Assembly: GCA_028673005.1 (NCBI GenBank)
Contig: CM054113.1
Span: 206,389,504 to 206,453,503 of the forward strand
Direction of reading: 5' to 3'
DNA from: Tanypteryx hageni
Taxonomy: Eukaryota > Arthropoda > Insecta > Odonata > Petaluridae
DNA: 64,000 nt
In this document: piece by piece, positions 47,901-57,900 of the stretch
Layout: each line of letters starts with the position of its first letter
How positions within the stretch are numbered: position 1 is the stretch's first letter
The notes under the pieces: model-generated
What the model was told of the DNA's origin: nothing
The model's database searches: none
Seen by the model: the letters and a program-made list of their open reading frames with translations, nothing else
Made by a program: the position numbers and the translations under genes

Positions 47901-49476
47901 GTGAAGTAAAATGAGTATTTAATATCATCTCTTTTTCATTTTAGTGGAAAATTAGAGTTACTATACTTTCTGAGACCAATACAAAGTTTTTTAATTAGAT
48001 TTAAATTACATCTAATTAAATTTATACTTTTTAAATTAGTTATTTCTACTAGAAAAATGTCTATGTAACGGTATTATACTCAAAATCACAGTTTCAATTA
48101 CAAAAATAATTATTATGCATTAAAATATTATTCATTTGCAAGTTTTATTATATGAACTCAGTTATTTTATAATATCTTAACTGGATAGAGTGTAGTTTGT
48201 TAAAAATTAATTCAAGTAATAGTAGTTTCTTTTGCAATTGTAAGGTAATAATTAACTTAATTAAAATCTTTTATATATAATTACTCAATGCCTGTTTGTC
48301 CACCCTTTTATCTCTTTATCTGTTTGTCATAGAGAAATGCTGTAAATGCCATTTTGTTTCTGACAACTAGGAGACCCCGGTAAAACTATTTTCATTTACA
48401 GAAGTATCCCATGTTCGACTCCAGGAGATGATTATATTTTCCCATAATTTTACATTGGATTTTCAATTTCTCAAGGTGAAAGATTTCTTTCCTTCATTCA
48501 TTAAAATACATAAATATCGACCAATGTTCTCCGTTTTTGCTTTATTTGACTGCTACAACTATAAAATATTTAATTCTTGCAATGTTTAGATGTTACACAG
48601 AAGAATTTTTCAGAAATATGCATTTCTTTTTTAAATTTTATGGCTTTTTCATACTCTTTCTGGGTGTGGCCAAGGTGACCCACATTGTTGCCTCTGATTC
48701 AGTTAGCATCTATTAAACCTTCAAATAGACAAAAGAATACTAGGTATGTGTGGACTGTGGGTGTTTTTAACGATCGACAAAAAGAAAAAGTCTTCTTTTT
48801 TTATTTCAATACTGGAATGTTACCTTTTTCGTAAGGGAGAAGCAATTAAAATTGCACATATAGATTATAAAAAACAAATATTATATTCAAAATTAGTAAA
48901 AAATGAAATAAATGGTTGAATTAATTGTACATGAAAAAATTGCATATATTTCAATAAATAGAAACAATTTTAAAGCATTAATAACATAAAACTTTGAAAA
49001 TAATTGCTGTGTATCATTATTTTCCTTTTTAAGATCACATGCAGATTTCTGACTGACTTTGCAAAAGTTTTTGTGGGTACCAATAGTAGCGAAATAATTA
49101 GAGACAGAATCTATGCTATCAATAAGTAAACTTATGAATTATGATTATCAGAATATAATAGATATTTTATTTATTGTTGCAGATTGAGCTAAATCAGCTC
49201 TTTAGAAGCATGAGGTTCAATGTGGTTGTGCATCGCATAATGAATTCTTCTGAACGAATTCAAGGCAGTAGCATAAAAGTGAATGAGAATGGGTCAGTGG
49301 AACCTGCAAATCTTTTTATGTATGAGGATAGCAGTCCTTTAGTTGCAAAGCCATTTAAAGGAAAAAATAAAACCATTAGCCAATGGGAAAATTCTCCTTT
49401 GATTGACAACCTTCTTCGTGATGATGAAATTGATCCTTGTCTATTAGGAGTTGGGACTGGTGATTTAGCTCCGTAA
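36341..49476 (+). CDS. PPP1R36: PPP1R36-like protein (protein phosphatase 1 regulatory subunit 36), five coding exons
   Basis: Exons 36341-36414, 36562-36901, 40744-40936, 41213-41346 and 49183-49476 join to 1035 bases: 344 codons and a TAA. The order of blocks follows vertebrate PPP1R36. These are KWIWDETTKSLTLRK (residues 11-25), a PP1-docking RVxF match RIKF at 61-64, and TLEDIKNVAIFQ (94-105). NNLIRALILYFYFFLQ (123-138) and LVAREYAIVIM (in 139-202) come next. The exon 4/5 junction of the block list reads WIYESLYQMMARVVWI then LIE/IELNQLFRSMRFN. The family (PPP1R36/PPPI inhibitor) regulates protein phosphatase 1 and is linked in mammals to testis and autophagy roles. Met at 36341 is chosen because the acceptor AG ends at 36338; a 5' UTR exon upstream is implied. 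No promoter is identified. Confidence 0.85.
36562..36901 (+). CDS. PPP1R36: PPP1R36-like exon B (residues 25-138)
   Basis: Acceptor GATGCATTCAG ends at 36561 and donor GTAAGT starts at 36902; phase 0 out. It carries the RIKF docking match and the TLEDIKNVAIF block. The intron before it is only 147 bases. Confidence 0.85.
37190..37238. repeat. (TA)n microsatellite
   Basis: About 24 TA units in the second coding intron. Confidence 0.95.
37989..38260. mobile_element. hAT-type MITE (256 bp) with 8-bp target duplication
   Basis: The left end CAGTGGTGGAAC at 37997 pairs with the right end GTTCCGCCACTG at 38241-38252 (11 of 12 complementary). The flanks ATCAGGCA (37989-37996) and ATCAGGCG (38253-38260) agree at 7 of 8. 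It is non-coding and sits in the PPP1R36-like intron. Confidence 0.85.
38578..38937 (-). CDS. Unrecognised open frame, 119 codons, antisense in intron
   Basis: The frame encodes MANRVYLLGNHDVV... with a Lys/Arg-rich second half and no low complexity. I do not recognise it. A second minus-strand frame, 39574-39350, lies upstream of it. Together they may be remnants of a mobile-element protein inserted antisense in the intron. No splice or start evidence supports a host gene. Confidence 0.25.
   Translation of the reverse strand: MANRVYLLGNHDVVTSHLQPNPSCKGSFIALEKQQERESCLSSEMPAHKEMKRSRDISLLKTIIQTSKMGQRTFLNKRGMTPHVLCRMANKLKIFKALKTHFKENNFLFTSFTGLKCTY
40744..40936 (+). CDS. PPP1R36: PPP1R36-like exon C (residues 139-203, GC donor)
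   Basis: Acceptor ATTACTTAG ends at 40743. The in-frame end at 40936 is followed by GCATGT, so the donor is GC rather than GT. The nearby GT at 40941 would put the next exon out of frame, hitting a TAA within a few codons. Confidence 0.75.
41213..41346 (+). CDS. PPP1R36: PPP1R36-like exon D (residues 203-247)
   Basis: Acceptor TTATTGATTCAG ends at 41212. It encodes QWIYESLYQMMARVVWI and ends LIE, followed by a weak donor GTTATA at 41347; phase 0. Confidence 0.8.
41611..42017. mobile_element. hAT-type MITE (391 bp) with 8-bp target duplication
   Basis: The element at 41619-42009 starts CAGGGCAACCTT and ends GGTTGGGCACCCCTG. The flanks are GTCTAGAA (41611-41618) and GTCTGGAA (42010-42017), which agree at 7 of 8. 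It lies inside the larger inverted-end element, so it inserted later. Confidence 0.8.
42416..42566. repeat. Imperfect foldback with arms of about 48 bases
   Basis: The left arm (42416-42465, GACTTGCAATTTCTGAGTTG...) pairs with the right arm (42518-42566, ...CAGCCCAGGAATTCCAAGTC) over most positions. The loop is about 50 bases. This is a potential long RNA hairpin in the intron transcript. Confidence 0.6.
43432..45214. mobile_element. hAT-like element (1767 bp) with exact 8-bp target duplication
   Basis: The element spans 43440-45206. It begins TAGGGTATGGATTTTT and ends with its inverse, AAAAATCCATACCCTA. Both sides are flanked by ATTATAGG (43432-43439 and 45207-45214). Subterminal GGAGGGTAA motifs recur inverted near both ends. 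No transposase is recognisable inside; short frames such as 44259-44035 (minus) show no domain. The 8-bp duplication points to hAT or a related superfamily. Confidence 0.85.
44846..45075 (+). mobile_element. SINE derived from a class II (Ser/Leu-type) tRNA
   Basis: An A-box-like GGTGGCCGAGGTGAC (44851-44865) is followed by a small long-variable-arm hairpin, CTCA-GG-TGAG (44894-44903). A B-box-like GGTTCAAGCCC is at 44906-44916. The long variable arm suggests a Ser or Leu tRNA ancestor. An (AT)n run (44951-44982) and a short body follow. It lies inside the 43440-45206 element. Confidence 0.6.
45449..45470. mobile_element. Orphan pogo-like terminus
   Basis: CAGTAGAACTCTG matches the ends of the 46398-47136 element. 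No facing partner was identified, so this is a fragment. Confidence 0.4.
45727..46391. repeat. Pair of 37-base direct repeats flanking a degenerate block
   Basis: ATGAGTAAATTCCACA(A/G)AG plus TTGAGCCTGACCTCATTA occurs at 45727-45764 and 46355-46391, about 628 bases apart, with one or two differences. This could be paired terminal repeats of a Penelope-like element or a tandem insertion. Confidence 0.6.
46274..46306 (+). other. CCTGATGATG...GAAACAGGT hairpin, Penelope-like-element tail candidate
   Basis: ACCTG (46274-46278) pairs with CAGGT (46302-46306). Inside, ATGAT pairs with ATCAT around GCTACG. The order CTGATGA then GAAA mirrors the conserved core of hammerhead ribozymes and the tails of Penelope-like elements. 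It lies just upstream of the second direct repeat. No reverse transcriptase or GIY-YIG remnant is seen. Assignment is by motif only, and a full self-cleaving fold was not confirmed. Confidence 0.4.
46396..47138. mobile_element. pogo/Tigger-like MITE (about 740 bp)
   Basis: The left AGTAGAACTCTGGTTATCC (from 46400) and the right GGATGTCC...AAGCAGAGTTCTACTG (to 47136) are inverted counterparts. TA flanks the right side (47137-47138), and a shifted TA lies on the left. These are the usual ends of pogo/Tigger non-autonomous elements. No transposase is encoded. Confidence 0.7.
47139..49182. other. AT-rich intron sequence, nothing further recognised
   Basis: The rest of the last PPP1R36-like intron has no tandem array or coding remnant that I can support. 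The splice acceptor is at 49171-49182. Confidence 0.5.
49183..49476 (+). CDS. PPP1R36: PPP1R36-like exon E (residues 248-344, terminal)
   Basis: Acceptor TTATTGTTGCAG ends at 49182. It encodes IELNQLFRSMRFN and a less conserved C-terminal tail ending GDLAP before TAA (49474-49476). The stop overlaps a donor-like GTAAGA at 49473, so an additional downstream exon remains possible. I found none in the window, and the 344-aa length is shorter than the roughly 420 residues of the mammalian protein. Confidence 0.8.
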   Translation: MELNQLFRSMRFNVVVHRIMNSSERIQGSSIKVNENGSVEPANLFMYEDSSPLVAKPFKGKNKTISQWENSPLIDNLLRDDEIDPCLLGVGTGDLAP

Positions 49477-49576
49477 GAAATTATTTTATGTTAGAATTAG
49501 CTATGAACTACATTTCTGATTTATGACTTGTTTTTTCCATGAGCTATTTATATTGTAATAATACTAACCCTTCATT

Positions 49577-49640
49577 CAGTGGTGGAACTTCAAATTGGGG
49601 GCCCTTAAGCAAAGAGAGTTTTTGGGCCCCCTCAGTTTAT
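49577..49640. mobile_element. Orphan hAT-like terminus
   Basis: CAGTGGTGGAACTTC plus a GGGGGCCC block equals the left terminus of the 37997-38252 MITE family. No right end was found downstream. Confidence 0.4.
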
Positions 49641-49729
49641 CAAAAAAAGTCATTTGCTTTTTTATGGGCCAATGCCAATATGTGAGAAAAATACATTAAA
49701 GCCCAACTAACAGTTTAAGTATTATAAAT

Positions 49730-49730
<1 letters not shown>

Positions 49731-49778
<48 letters not shown>
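49731..49778. repeat. (TA)n microsatellite
   Basis: About 24 TA units just downstream of the PPP1R36-like stop codon. Confidence 0.95.
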
Positions 49779-49780
<2 letters not shown>

Positions 49781-50834
49781 ATATTAATTTTATGGATCTA
49801 AATTAAATATAAGAACTATAAAAATTAAGTGAAAGAGCAGTTAGGGAGAGATGCCTGTACTCAAAATGTGTCACTTACTTTAAGGAAAAAGTTATAAACT
49901 TACATTTTATTCTAGTTATTGATCACTCTTGCCACTGTTACGCACTACTGCTACTGCTACGAATGAAATGAAATATGAAACAAATAAAAACGTTTTAATT
50001 ACGTCTTGTAGTTAAACATTGAACTCCACATTTTGCTGCACTCATGTGCGACTAGCAGCAAATTTCTAGAAATTTATCCAAAATGTGCACAGAATGATTT
50101 AACCGTTTATCAGAAAAGCAACCAACTTTATTGTAACTAAATAGCCAGCTTTGCTTATCATCAATCGTGTAGTAAGGTCCTGAGATGGAATATTACATAT
50201 ATTTTCTTAGTTTCCCTTCTCCAGTATTACTGCACTAAAGGAAAACTTTAAACAATACCCTCTTTCCAAATATATAATTTCATCAAGTTAATTTTTAAGG
50301 GGTGAATGGTCCCAGTGGGTCTCCCTCTCAGTATTTAAATAGGCAGTTGTCCATAAGTCTACAATATGGGCTATAAGTTTTAGATTAGAAATCAGTAATG
50401 TTTTGTCATTACTTATATTTTTAGCAATATATTTATTAAGAGTTTTAAAATTTGAGAGGCAGACCCACAAGATGCTTTGAAGCTTTGAAGATATTTATTC
50501 AGATATGGTGAGGCAATCCAACAGTAGATCTCTGTTTTTATCAACAATAGACACAAATGGAGTTAGAAATTATGACTCTTGAGAAGTAAGACTAGAAAAC
50601 TTTTATGCTGTAATCATTTTAAAATTAACTATCAATTTTGTAAAATTTCAGTAAATGAAATTTTTTCTCATATTTCAATTTTGTACTTAAGTATTCTACC
50701 AAATTTATATCTCACTGATTCGAACTAAATTTAATGGTTTCTGCAATTTTTATTTTTGAAATTAGGTGAAGAATTTCAAATATAAGGCTATTTAAAAATA
50801 GAGAAGAACTTGTGTGTTATTATTTAGAATTAGT
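49779..50834. other. No gene recognised
   Basis: AT-rich sequence beyond the 3' end of the PPP1R36-like gene. No strong poly(A) site can be singled out. Confidence 0.35.
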
Positions 50835-50905
50835 GTATTTTTCGGGCTACAAGACACTTTTTCCAGAAACATACTCCCAAAATCAGCCTGCATCTTATTG
50901 ACTGA
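50835..50905. mobile_element. Terminus of a TATTTTTCGGGCTA-type DNA transposon
   Basis: TGTATTTTTCGGGCTACAAGAC is the start of a repeat whose inverted relative ends at 62332 (GTCTTATAGCCCAAAAAATA). Both follow or precede TA. A pogo/Tigger relation is inferred from the Tc5-type domain next to the second copy. Confidence 0.45.
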
Positions 50906-51255
50906 AGGTAAGATTATTACTGTCTTCAGTATTACACTCAGAAATCCACTCATCCACAAAATGGAATATTTGATAGTCATTCGATGAGAAAATATTAAAA
51001 CTTACATTATTTAATATATTATAACTGCTGTGTCTCTGCCTGTGTTAGAGTCCTGCACGGGCCAGACCTAGCCCACGAACCTCAGCCCACCTGGCTGGTG
51101 GGCTGGGTACAGGTCGATCCTTTGGAGTTCATTATAGGCCTGGGCTGGGCTTAAAAATTGCTGGATGTTATAAAAATTTTCGGGATTTGACGGGCCGAAA
51201 TATTTTAATCAGTGTCTGAAATTTATGTACCTATACTACTTGCCTTAGTTTTTAT

Positions 51256-51386
51256 TTAACCCATTCAGCAGGGAGGACAAGTCACACTAGTCCTCCGTAC
51301 TGAATGAATTCAAGAAAAAAGTGGCATTGGATTTTTTTAAGTAAACTAACCCAGGGTTAGTGAAGAACGAGTGTGACTCGTCCTCC
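51256..51386. mobile_element. piggyBac-like terminal fragment or MITE
   Basis: TTAACCCATTCAGC at 51256 carries a TTAA. It is followed by the palindrome GGAGGAC-N11-GTCCTCC (51272-51296) and an inverted copy, AGTGTGACTCGTCCTCC, at 51370-51386. The layout parallels the palindromes of the 29640-32965 element, but the sequence is a different family. Confidence 0.5.
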
Positions 51387-51389
51387 ATA

Positions 51390-52080
51390 CTATTATTATT
51401 AATATGGCTCCTCCACTTCTTAGCGGTTGCCATTTATTCCCAATCATCACTGTTGCCTATCCTCCCACTGGTCATCTCTCAAATTGCATGCCCTCATCGC
51501 TTCTGTCATTCTTCCTTGCCAAGTGATGCATGGATGACCTCGTTTTTTCTATTCAGGAGGTGACCAGTCAAATACTTGCTTTGGCCACCTCTCCTGTGAC
51601 ATTCTCTGCATATGTCCATAACATTGAAGTGAACGACACTCCAAGTGGTTGAGGACAGTATCCTCTGTCTCCTTTTCTTGCCAGATGTTAACATTTCTTA
51701 CTCATTGGAGTCGGGATACATGCATGCTGCATCTCAAACCATCCATCCCTACAGCATTGATTTTCTTTCTTAACTTATCCGTGAGAGTCCATTCCTCTCC
51801 TCCATATGTCAGTAAGATAGTGTTTTTTGTTTTCTTGCTGACCTCCCGATTCAACATCTTGATTGCCCTCTGAGCCTGATTAATTCTGTTCTCCACGTCT
51901 TTCTCACACATCCTAGATTTGTGGTTAATGGATCCAAGGTATTTAAAATGGTCAACTGCTTTTACCATCCCTGAGCTAAGGATGATATCATTACCTTCCC
52001 CCCAACCACCAGGTACTTTGTCTTCTGTAGATTTATATTGAGACCGGCTGCCCCATATGCCTTCATTAGCTTGCAGAACA
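51390..52080 (-). pseudogene. C-terminal LINE reverse transcriptase fragment
   Basis: On the minus strand, 51968-51702 encodes FKYLGSINHKSRMCEKDVENRI, INQAQRAIKMLNREVSKK and later LTYGGEEWTLTDKLRKKINAV. This is the conserved region after the RT palm in many LINEs, normally KYLGS...LYGSETWTL. Frame 51694-51506 continues it, and an ATT-rich tail lies at about 51390-51402. It is 5'-truncated and broken. Confidence 0.75.
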
Positions 52081-52099
52081 TATATTCCAGGAAAAATTA

Positions 52100-53409
52100 A
52101 TCATGAAGTGATTACTTTCCATTGCATACTCCACCAGGAAGCACTTTGTGCACAAACATTTCCAGAAGAAATTGGTAAAATTATGGAATTGGTATTAAGA
52201 TTATTAATACCATTATAGCAAAGGGACTTAACCATCAGCAATTTAAAGAGTTGCTAAGTGAATTGGAGTGCGAGTATGCAGATCTTCTCCAGTACAACAG
52301 GGTTTGATGGCTTTCCAGAGGCGACATGTTAAAGCGTTTTGCATCTTGCATAAATGAAATCAAACTATTCCTCGACAACAAGAGTGTTCAATATCCAGAA
52401 TTAACAGAAGATCAGTGGTTGCAAAAATTGTACTTTATGGTGGACGTTACATCACAACTGAATCAGCTCAATCGTAAATTACAAGGCAAGGGAAATACTG
52501 CTTTTTCAATGCTAGAAGAAGTTATTTCGTTTGAAAAGAAATTGATTCTGTTAGCTGAAGATTTAGAGAGGGGAACTTTAGTTCGTTTCCCAAACTTGTC
52601 TCAACATCACCGAGAAAACAATGCCCTCATTAACAAAGATTATTTCATGACAGAAGTTTTAAACATTAGAGAATCTTTTCTTCAAAGGTTTCAGGAATTT
52701 AGAAATGATAAAGCGACTCTAGCTTTTATTACAAATCCTTTTAATGCCAATGTGAAGGAATTAAATTTTTCTCCGTTTGATATTGACACGGCTAATTTTG
52801 AAGTACAATTGCTGGACTTGACAAGCAAAGACTTATGGAGCTCCAAATTTGTACGTCTTGGTACTGAAATAGAAGAACTGGAAAAAGAAAAATAGTCTGA
52901 TTTCACAGCACAAGCAGACTGCTATAAAAGACCTACAGAAGGCAGACTCAATGATTTTCAATACTTGGAATAGTCTTCCGGACATCCGGACTCATATCGT
53001 GAGTTGAAAAAATTTGCATTTGGTGTTCTCAGTATCTTCGGGTCTACATATTTATGTGTGCAATCGTTTTCTAACATGAATTTCATTAAATGTAAATCGA
53101 AATTACTGATGCCAACTTGGAATCTTGCCTTAAATTAAAAACGACTAGTTACAAACCGGACATACAGAAACTTTCTAAGGAAATGCAAGCTCATTGCTCA
53201 CACTGATTAAAACCAATGAGAGTAATTTTTTGTGATTTTTTTGTGATTTTTTCTTCATTTAATAAAGATATAATTAATATTATAACTATTTATAATATTA
53301 CTTTAAATTTTTCTTATTTAAAAAAATATATTTATGGCTCTCGAATAATTTTGAAATTGTTGTGAGGGACAGGTTTGGCTCTTCCGTCTCAAAAGTTTGC
53401 CGACCCCTG
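52100..53409 (+). pseudogene. Degenerate hAT transposase C-terminal half (GTF2IRD2/ZBED-like)
   Basis: Degenerate codons from about 52110 (LHQEALCAQTFP-like) lead into an intact frame, 52326-52895, with RGDMLKRFASCINEIKLFL at the start. After stops, the C-terminal hAT dimerisation region FGSTYLCVQSFSNMNFIK appears near 53040-53095. The 3' terminus, with GTTTGCCGACCCCTG inverted terminal repeat text, is at 53386-53409. The catalytic N-terminal half and the left end are missing. GTF2IRD2-type proteins in vertebrates derive from this hAT family; here it is only a transposon remnant. Confidence 0.85.
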
Positions 53410-53411
53410 CA

Positions 53412-54261
53412 CTAGGGTGACCAGACGTTCCGGAAATTCCGGGACTGTCATGGATTTTGACTTAACGTACCGTCGTCCCGATAAAGTTCTTCGGGAGGCC
53501 CATTTCCCAGATTTTTTGCTTCTGCCTTACAAAATCTCCTCCCCACAAAAATTTCAAAAATATGTTTAATCGGAATCACATTATATTGGAAAATACAGAA
53601 ATTTCATATTAAATCTTGTTACGATCGGTGGTATTCCTATTTTCAGCATTGAAATTCAAGAGCAGACCACAGAGACGAAGAAATTGTGTGGTTTTGGTTT
53701 GTGTTTTAGGCACATGATGCACGTTTAGAAAGAATGTTTCGAAAATAAATTTTTTATGATCTGACAAACAAAACGTCCTTGACGTTAAAACAATGAATGC
53801 CTTCATATTATGTGTGTTTAAAGTAAATATGAATTTTCAAGTTTTTTCCGACGATTAAAAATAATAAAAATTGGAATGAGACAGGCAGCCGTAGTCTAAA
53901 AAATTAATGAAAAATTATATCAATTTATATAATACGAAATAGAAGCCATATAGCGTTATTTTATCTTCCATTTATATATTTGAATTTATTATTTGTCCTT
54001 CAAGTAATTGTTACCTTTAAATCGTGATATATTTTGTTGTAAGATTTTTTACATATTCATTAAATTGAAAATATTTGTTAATACATTGAATAAAATTGTG
54101 CTCTGTATTTGCGAAGCTTATTGACTTTTAATTTAAGAACATATAATTAAAAAGATACGAAAATTCAGGCTGTCCCAGATTTTTCCCGATTATGTCCCGG
54201 ATTTTCCTGTTCAAATCGTGTTATGTCTCGGTTTTGCTTCCTAAGAATCTGGTCACCCTAG
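53412..54261. mobile_element. 850-bp element with perfect 14-bp inverted ends
   Basis: CTAGGGTGACCAGA at 53412-53425 is exactly inverted as TCTGGTCACCCTAG at 54248-54261. Subterminal text such as TCCGGGACTGTC and CTGTCCCAGATTTTTCCCG recurs near both ends. The interior is AT-rich and non-coding. The GGGTGACCAGA ends resemble hAT-type repeats, but no clear 8-bp duplication is visible. Confidence 0.7.
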
Positions 54262-54987
54262 GTTACATCTCAAACATACTTGCCACTATATTAACTGTTG
54301 AACCCCATGTACTACGGAAAGGTATATTTACGGGCGTGCTAGTGAAATAAGTTGCAAATTCTAACGTAATATAACTGGAGTGCTCTTAAAAGGGTCGAGA
54401 AGGAGAGCGAATGTTATGTATTTTCGTTTCCGTTAAAAAATAATGTCACACTTGATCTATTTACTGCAAAAAATAACACATTCCTTTAGCCGAGAAAATA
54501 TTTCAAACCCGATCCGAAATTGAATCCCAGGACAAATAAACTACAATCTCTCGAATGCGAATTGTGAGTAACTTGATTTCCGTGACTACTTCACGGAGTA
54601 AGTCGAAGCTGCTACCTATATTTCATTCAAGCCAGAATGTGAGCTCGATCCGACCCCTGGGCTAGAATACTGTGTAGAGCTTTATTCTTTAACATTTTAA
54701 AATATCTTACGATCTAGACTTTGACTCGAAATTTATACCATTTCACGCAGAAAGAAATGGAGATTCTTATTCTTACAGTCGATTGTGTTGTTTAATTTGT
54801 GTTTGTTCATATTTTAAGTTTATATTCAATTTTCTCTGGTTTTTCGCCCTTTCAAAAAGGAGGTAGCTAGGGTAGCCCATCTCGGATTTTTGCTTTGTTA
54901 AACTCGGGTTTCAAGTGCATTTGCACTAAGCTTGCAATAAAACGCATGAAGGACAAAAACAGATTAAGTCTCGAGTGATACCTCCCA
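54262..54987. other. No gene recognised
   Basis: AT-rich sequence between two mobile elements; no coding or RNA signal seen. Confidence 0.4.
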
Positions 54988-57900
54988 GTCATCATCATCA
55001 TCATAGGTAGTCTGTCCGTAGACAAGTCCATGATTATTCATGGTTAAACCTAGTTCTCCATATACTCCTATTTTCCGCTGTCCTCTTCATATCTTGATAA
55101 CTCTCTTTCCCTTTCAAATCGTCTATCAGCTGGAACCTTTTCCTACCTCTTTTCCTTTTTCCGTCTAGTTTTCCTTCTAACACGTCTTTAATCATACTCT
55201 CTCCTCAGGTAATGTCCAACCCAGTTTGCCTTCCTCTATCTAATAGTCTGTATAATTATTCGCTTCTCTCCTACTCTTCGTAGCACTTCATCGTTTTTCA
55301 TCATATCTGTCAATTTTATCTTCAGCATTCTCCTCCAAGTCCACATTTCAAAGCTTTCCAAGTATTTGATCTCGTTTTTCCTTAGCGTACATGTTTCTGC
55401 CCAGTACAAAGCTATACTCGATACATAGAATTTTATGAACTTCTTGCGGACATCTTCCCTTATATTCCCCCTTAAGTAGGTGTTTCTTTTTTCTGAAAGC
55501 CGCTTTTGCTTTTCCTATTCTAGTCCTGATCTCATCCGTAGATTTTGCTTCTCTTTTAATAATGCATCCAAGGTATTTATATTCTGAAACTTATTCTGCA
55601 GACTTTCCTCCAATACTTATGTTCAGATTCTCTACTTTGCCCGGTATTCCTTGGATTTTTCTGTATTTATTTCTATGCCGTATTTTCTACCTGTTATTAC
55701 TAGTATATTTATCATTTTATGGAGTTCCTATTCCTTTCTTGCTGGAAGTACTTGATCATCCGCGTATTTTACTGTTCTTATAATCCTTCCTCCAATTTTC
55801 AAATCTCCTGTGCCTTCTAACGCTTCTTACATTAGACTTTCCTCATATACATATATTGAATAGGGTCGGCGATAGGCAGCAGCCCTGCCTTACTCCTCTA
55901 CCGATATTTACTCTGCAGGTGTCCGCATTCTCCAACCTGACCTTTACAACTTGATTCACATTTAGATTCCTGATCAGCCTCATGTCTTTCCAGTCTACAC
56001 CTATATCCTTTAATATCCTCATCAACATTACCCAATTTACTCTATCAAAGGCCTTCTGCCAGTCTACGAAATATACACAGATATCATGACTGTATTCTAT
56101 TGCTCTTTCTGATTTGATTCTAACTACCCCTATAGGACCTCTAATTCCTAGTCCTTTTCTGAAACAGAATTGATCTTCCCTTAGCATTTCTTCTGCCCTT
56201 TTCTCCGGCCTTTTATTAAGAATCCTCGTGATGATCTTCGAAGTGTGTGACCGAAGGCTTATCGTTCTCTAGTATTTACACTGCATTACCTTTGGCTTCT
56301 TCTTTAGAGGGACCATTGTTACTTCTAGGAAATCCCGAGGCCACTCTCCCGTGTCGTAAATCTTATTAATTAATTTCGTGATCGCTTTGAGTGCTTCTTA
56401 TCCCAGGACTTGAAGTACCTCAGCCGGTATTCCATCGCAGCTGTGGCTTTCCCTTTCTTTAGTTCCACTATCGCTTTTTCTACTTCGCTCTCCATAATAC
56501 TTGGTCCTGAGTTGTCTTCTTCAATGTTTTCCTCATTTTCCAGTTATATATTTGCCGATCCTGCCTGCTTGATGTATAGTTCCTTAATGTAATCCTCCCA
56601 AACCTGTGCTACATCCTTTATTTCTGAGACTATCTTCCCATCCGTATTCATAATTCCTTTACCACGAATTCCATTAGACTCCTTATCTTCTAATTCCAGT
56701 GCCCTAGCGTACATAATATCGTACCGTTCTAACTTCTCCATTTGTTATATTTCACCACATTTTTCTTTTATCCAATTTTCTCTAGCTTTATCTGTCACCT
56801 TTCTCAACTCATTCTTTATACGTTTATAGTTTGCTCTACCTTCTTCAGTGTTAAAGTTTTTCCATTTTCGTCTCTCATCCATTTTCTCCAGCATTTCCTT
56901 AATGATTAATGGTTTTCTGATTTTCTTCTCTTGTTTTCCAATCTCTTTATCCAAGGTATCCTTGATTTAAATTTCTTCCCATTCTATATCCAAGGTCTTT
57001 GGTTTGTTTTCCAAATTTCTTAGGCGATCTTCCAACTTCATGCTGACTACATCCTGCCTTTCTTTTAGTTTTTCTATGTCTCAAGTCTGTCTTTCTCTTC
57101 TCGTTTTTCTTATTTGTTTGAGCTTTGTACTTACGTCAACTATTAGAAGGCTGTGATCTGAATCAATATCTGCTCTTGGTAATGCCTTGGTTGTCTTTAT
57201 ACTGTTCCTGAATCTTTGTTTTACTGGGATTTAATCTTTTTGGCATCTAATTCTATCTCCTGGGCTCTTCCATGTGTATAACCTTCGTTTATGATTTTTT
57301 AACCATGTATTAGTCACTACAAGGTCATTATTGATGCAGAATTCTACTAGTTTTCCCCTCCTCGGTTTCTCTTCCCAAATCCGTATTGCCCGACAACATT
57401 TTCTTCCTGTCCTTCTCCGACTATGCTGTTCCAATCTCCCACTATTATGCAGATAACCTTTCATCTTCTGTCTTCTTCGTAAATGTCATTAATTAGCTAA
57501 TAAATCTCCTCGATTTCTTCATCTTCATGAGCTGACGTTGGCATATATACCTGGATTATCAGCATGTCCACTGGGACTGCTTTTAGCTTATTTGCCATCA
57601 GTTTATCGTTCGTTGCTATTATCTTTGTCACGCTTTTCATCATATATTTCCTAAGTATCAGAGCTACTCCCCTTTCCCCACTATTTCTTCCAGAGTAAAC
57701 TACCGTGAACTCTTCCGAGTCGAACTGTCCTTCTCCTTCCCATCTAGTTTCGCTCAGTCCTATAATGTCAACTTTATTTCTTCTTTCAAGTTCTCTAGCT
57801 TTCCTGCCTTTCATATAGTTACTACGTTCCAAGTGCCTATTCGTAAATTACTTTCGACAAATGTTGTCTTCAAGGCAATCCCCTCCCGGAGATCCGATTG

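Noticed and set aside
53404..54269. An 8-bp target duplication for the CTAGGGTGACCAGA element
   Set aside because: The flanking 8-mers do not match under any of the boundary choices tried, so none is claimed.
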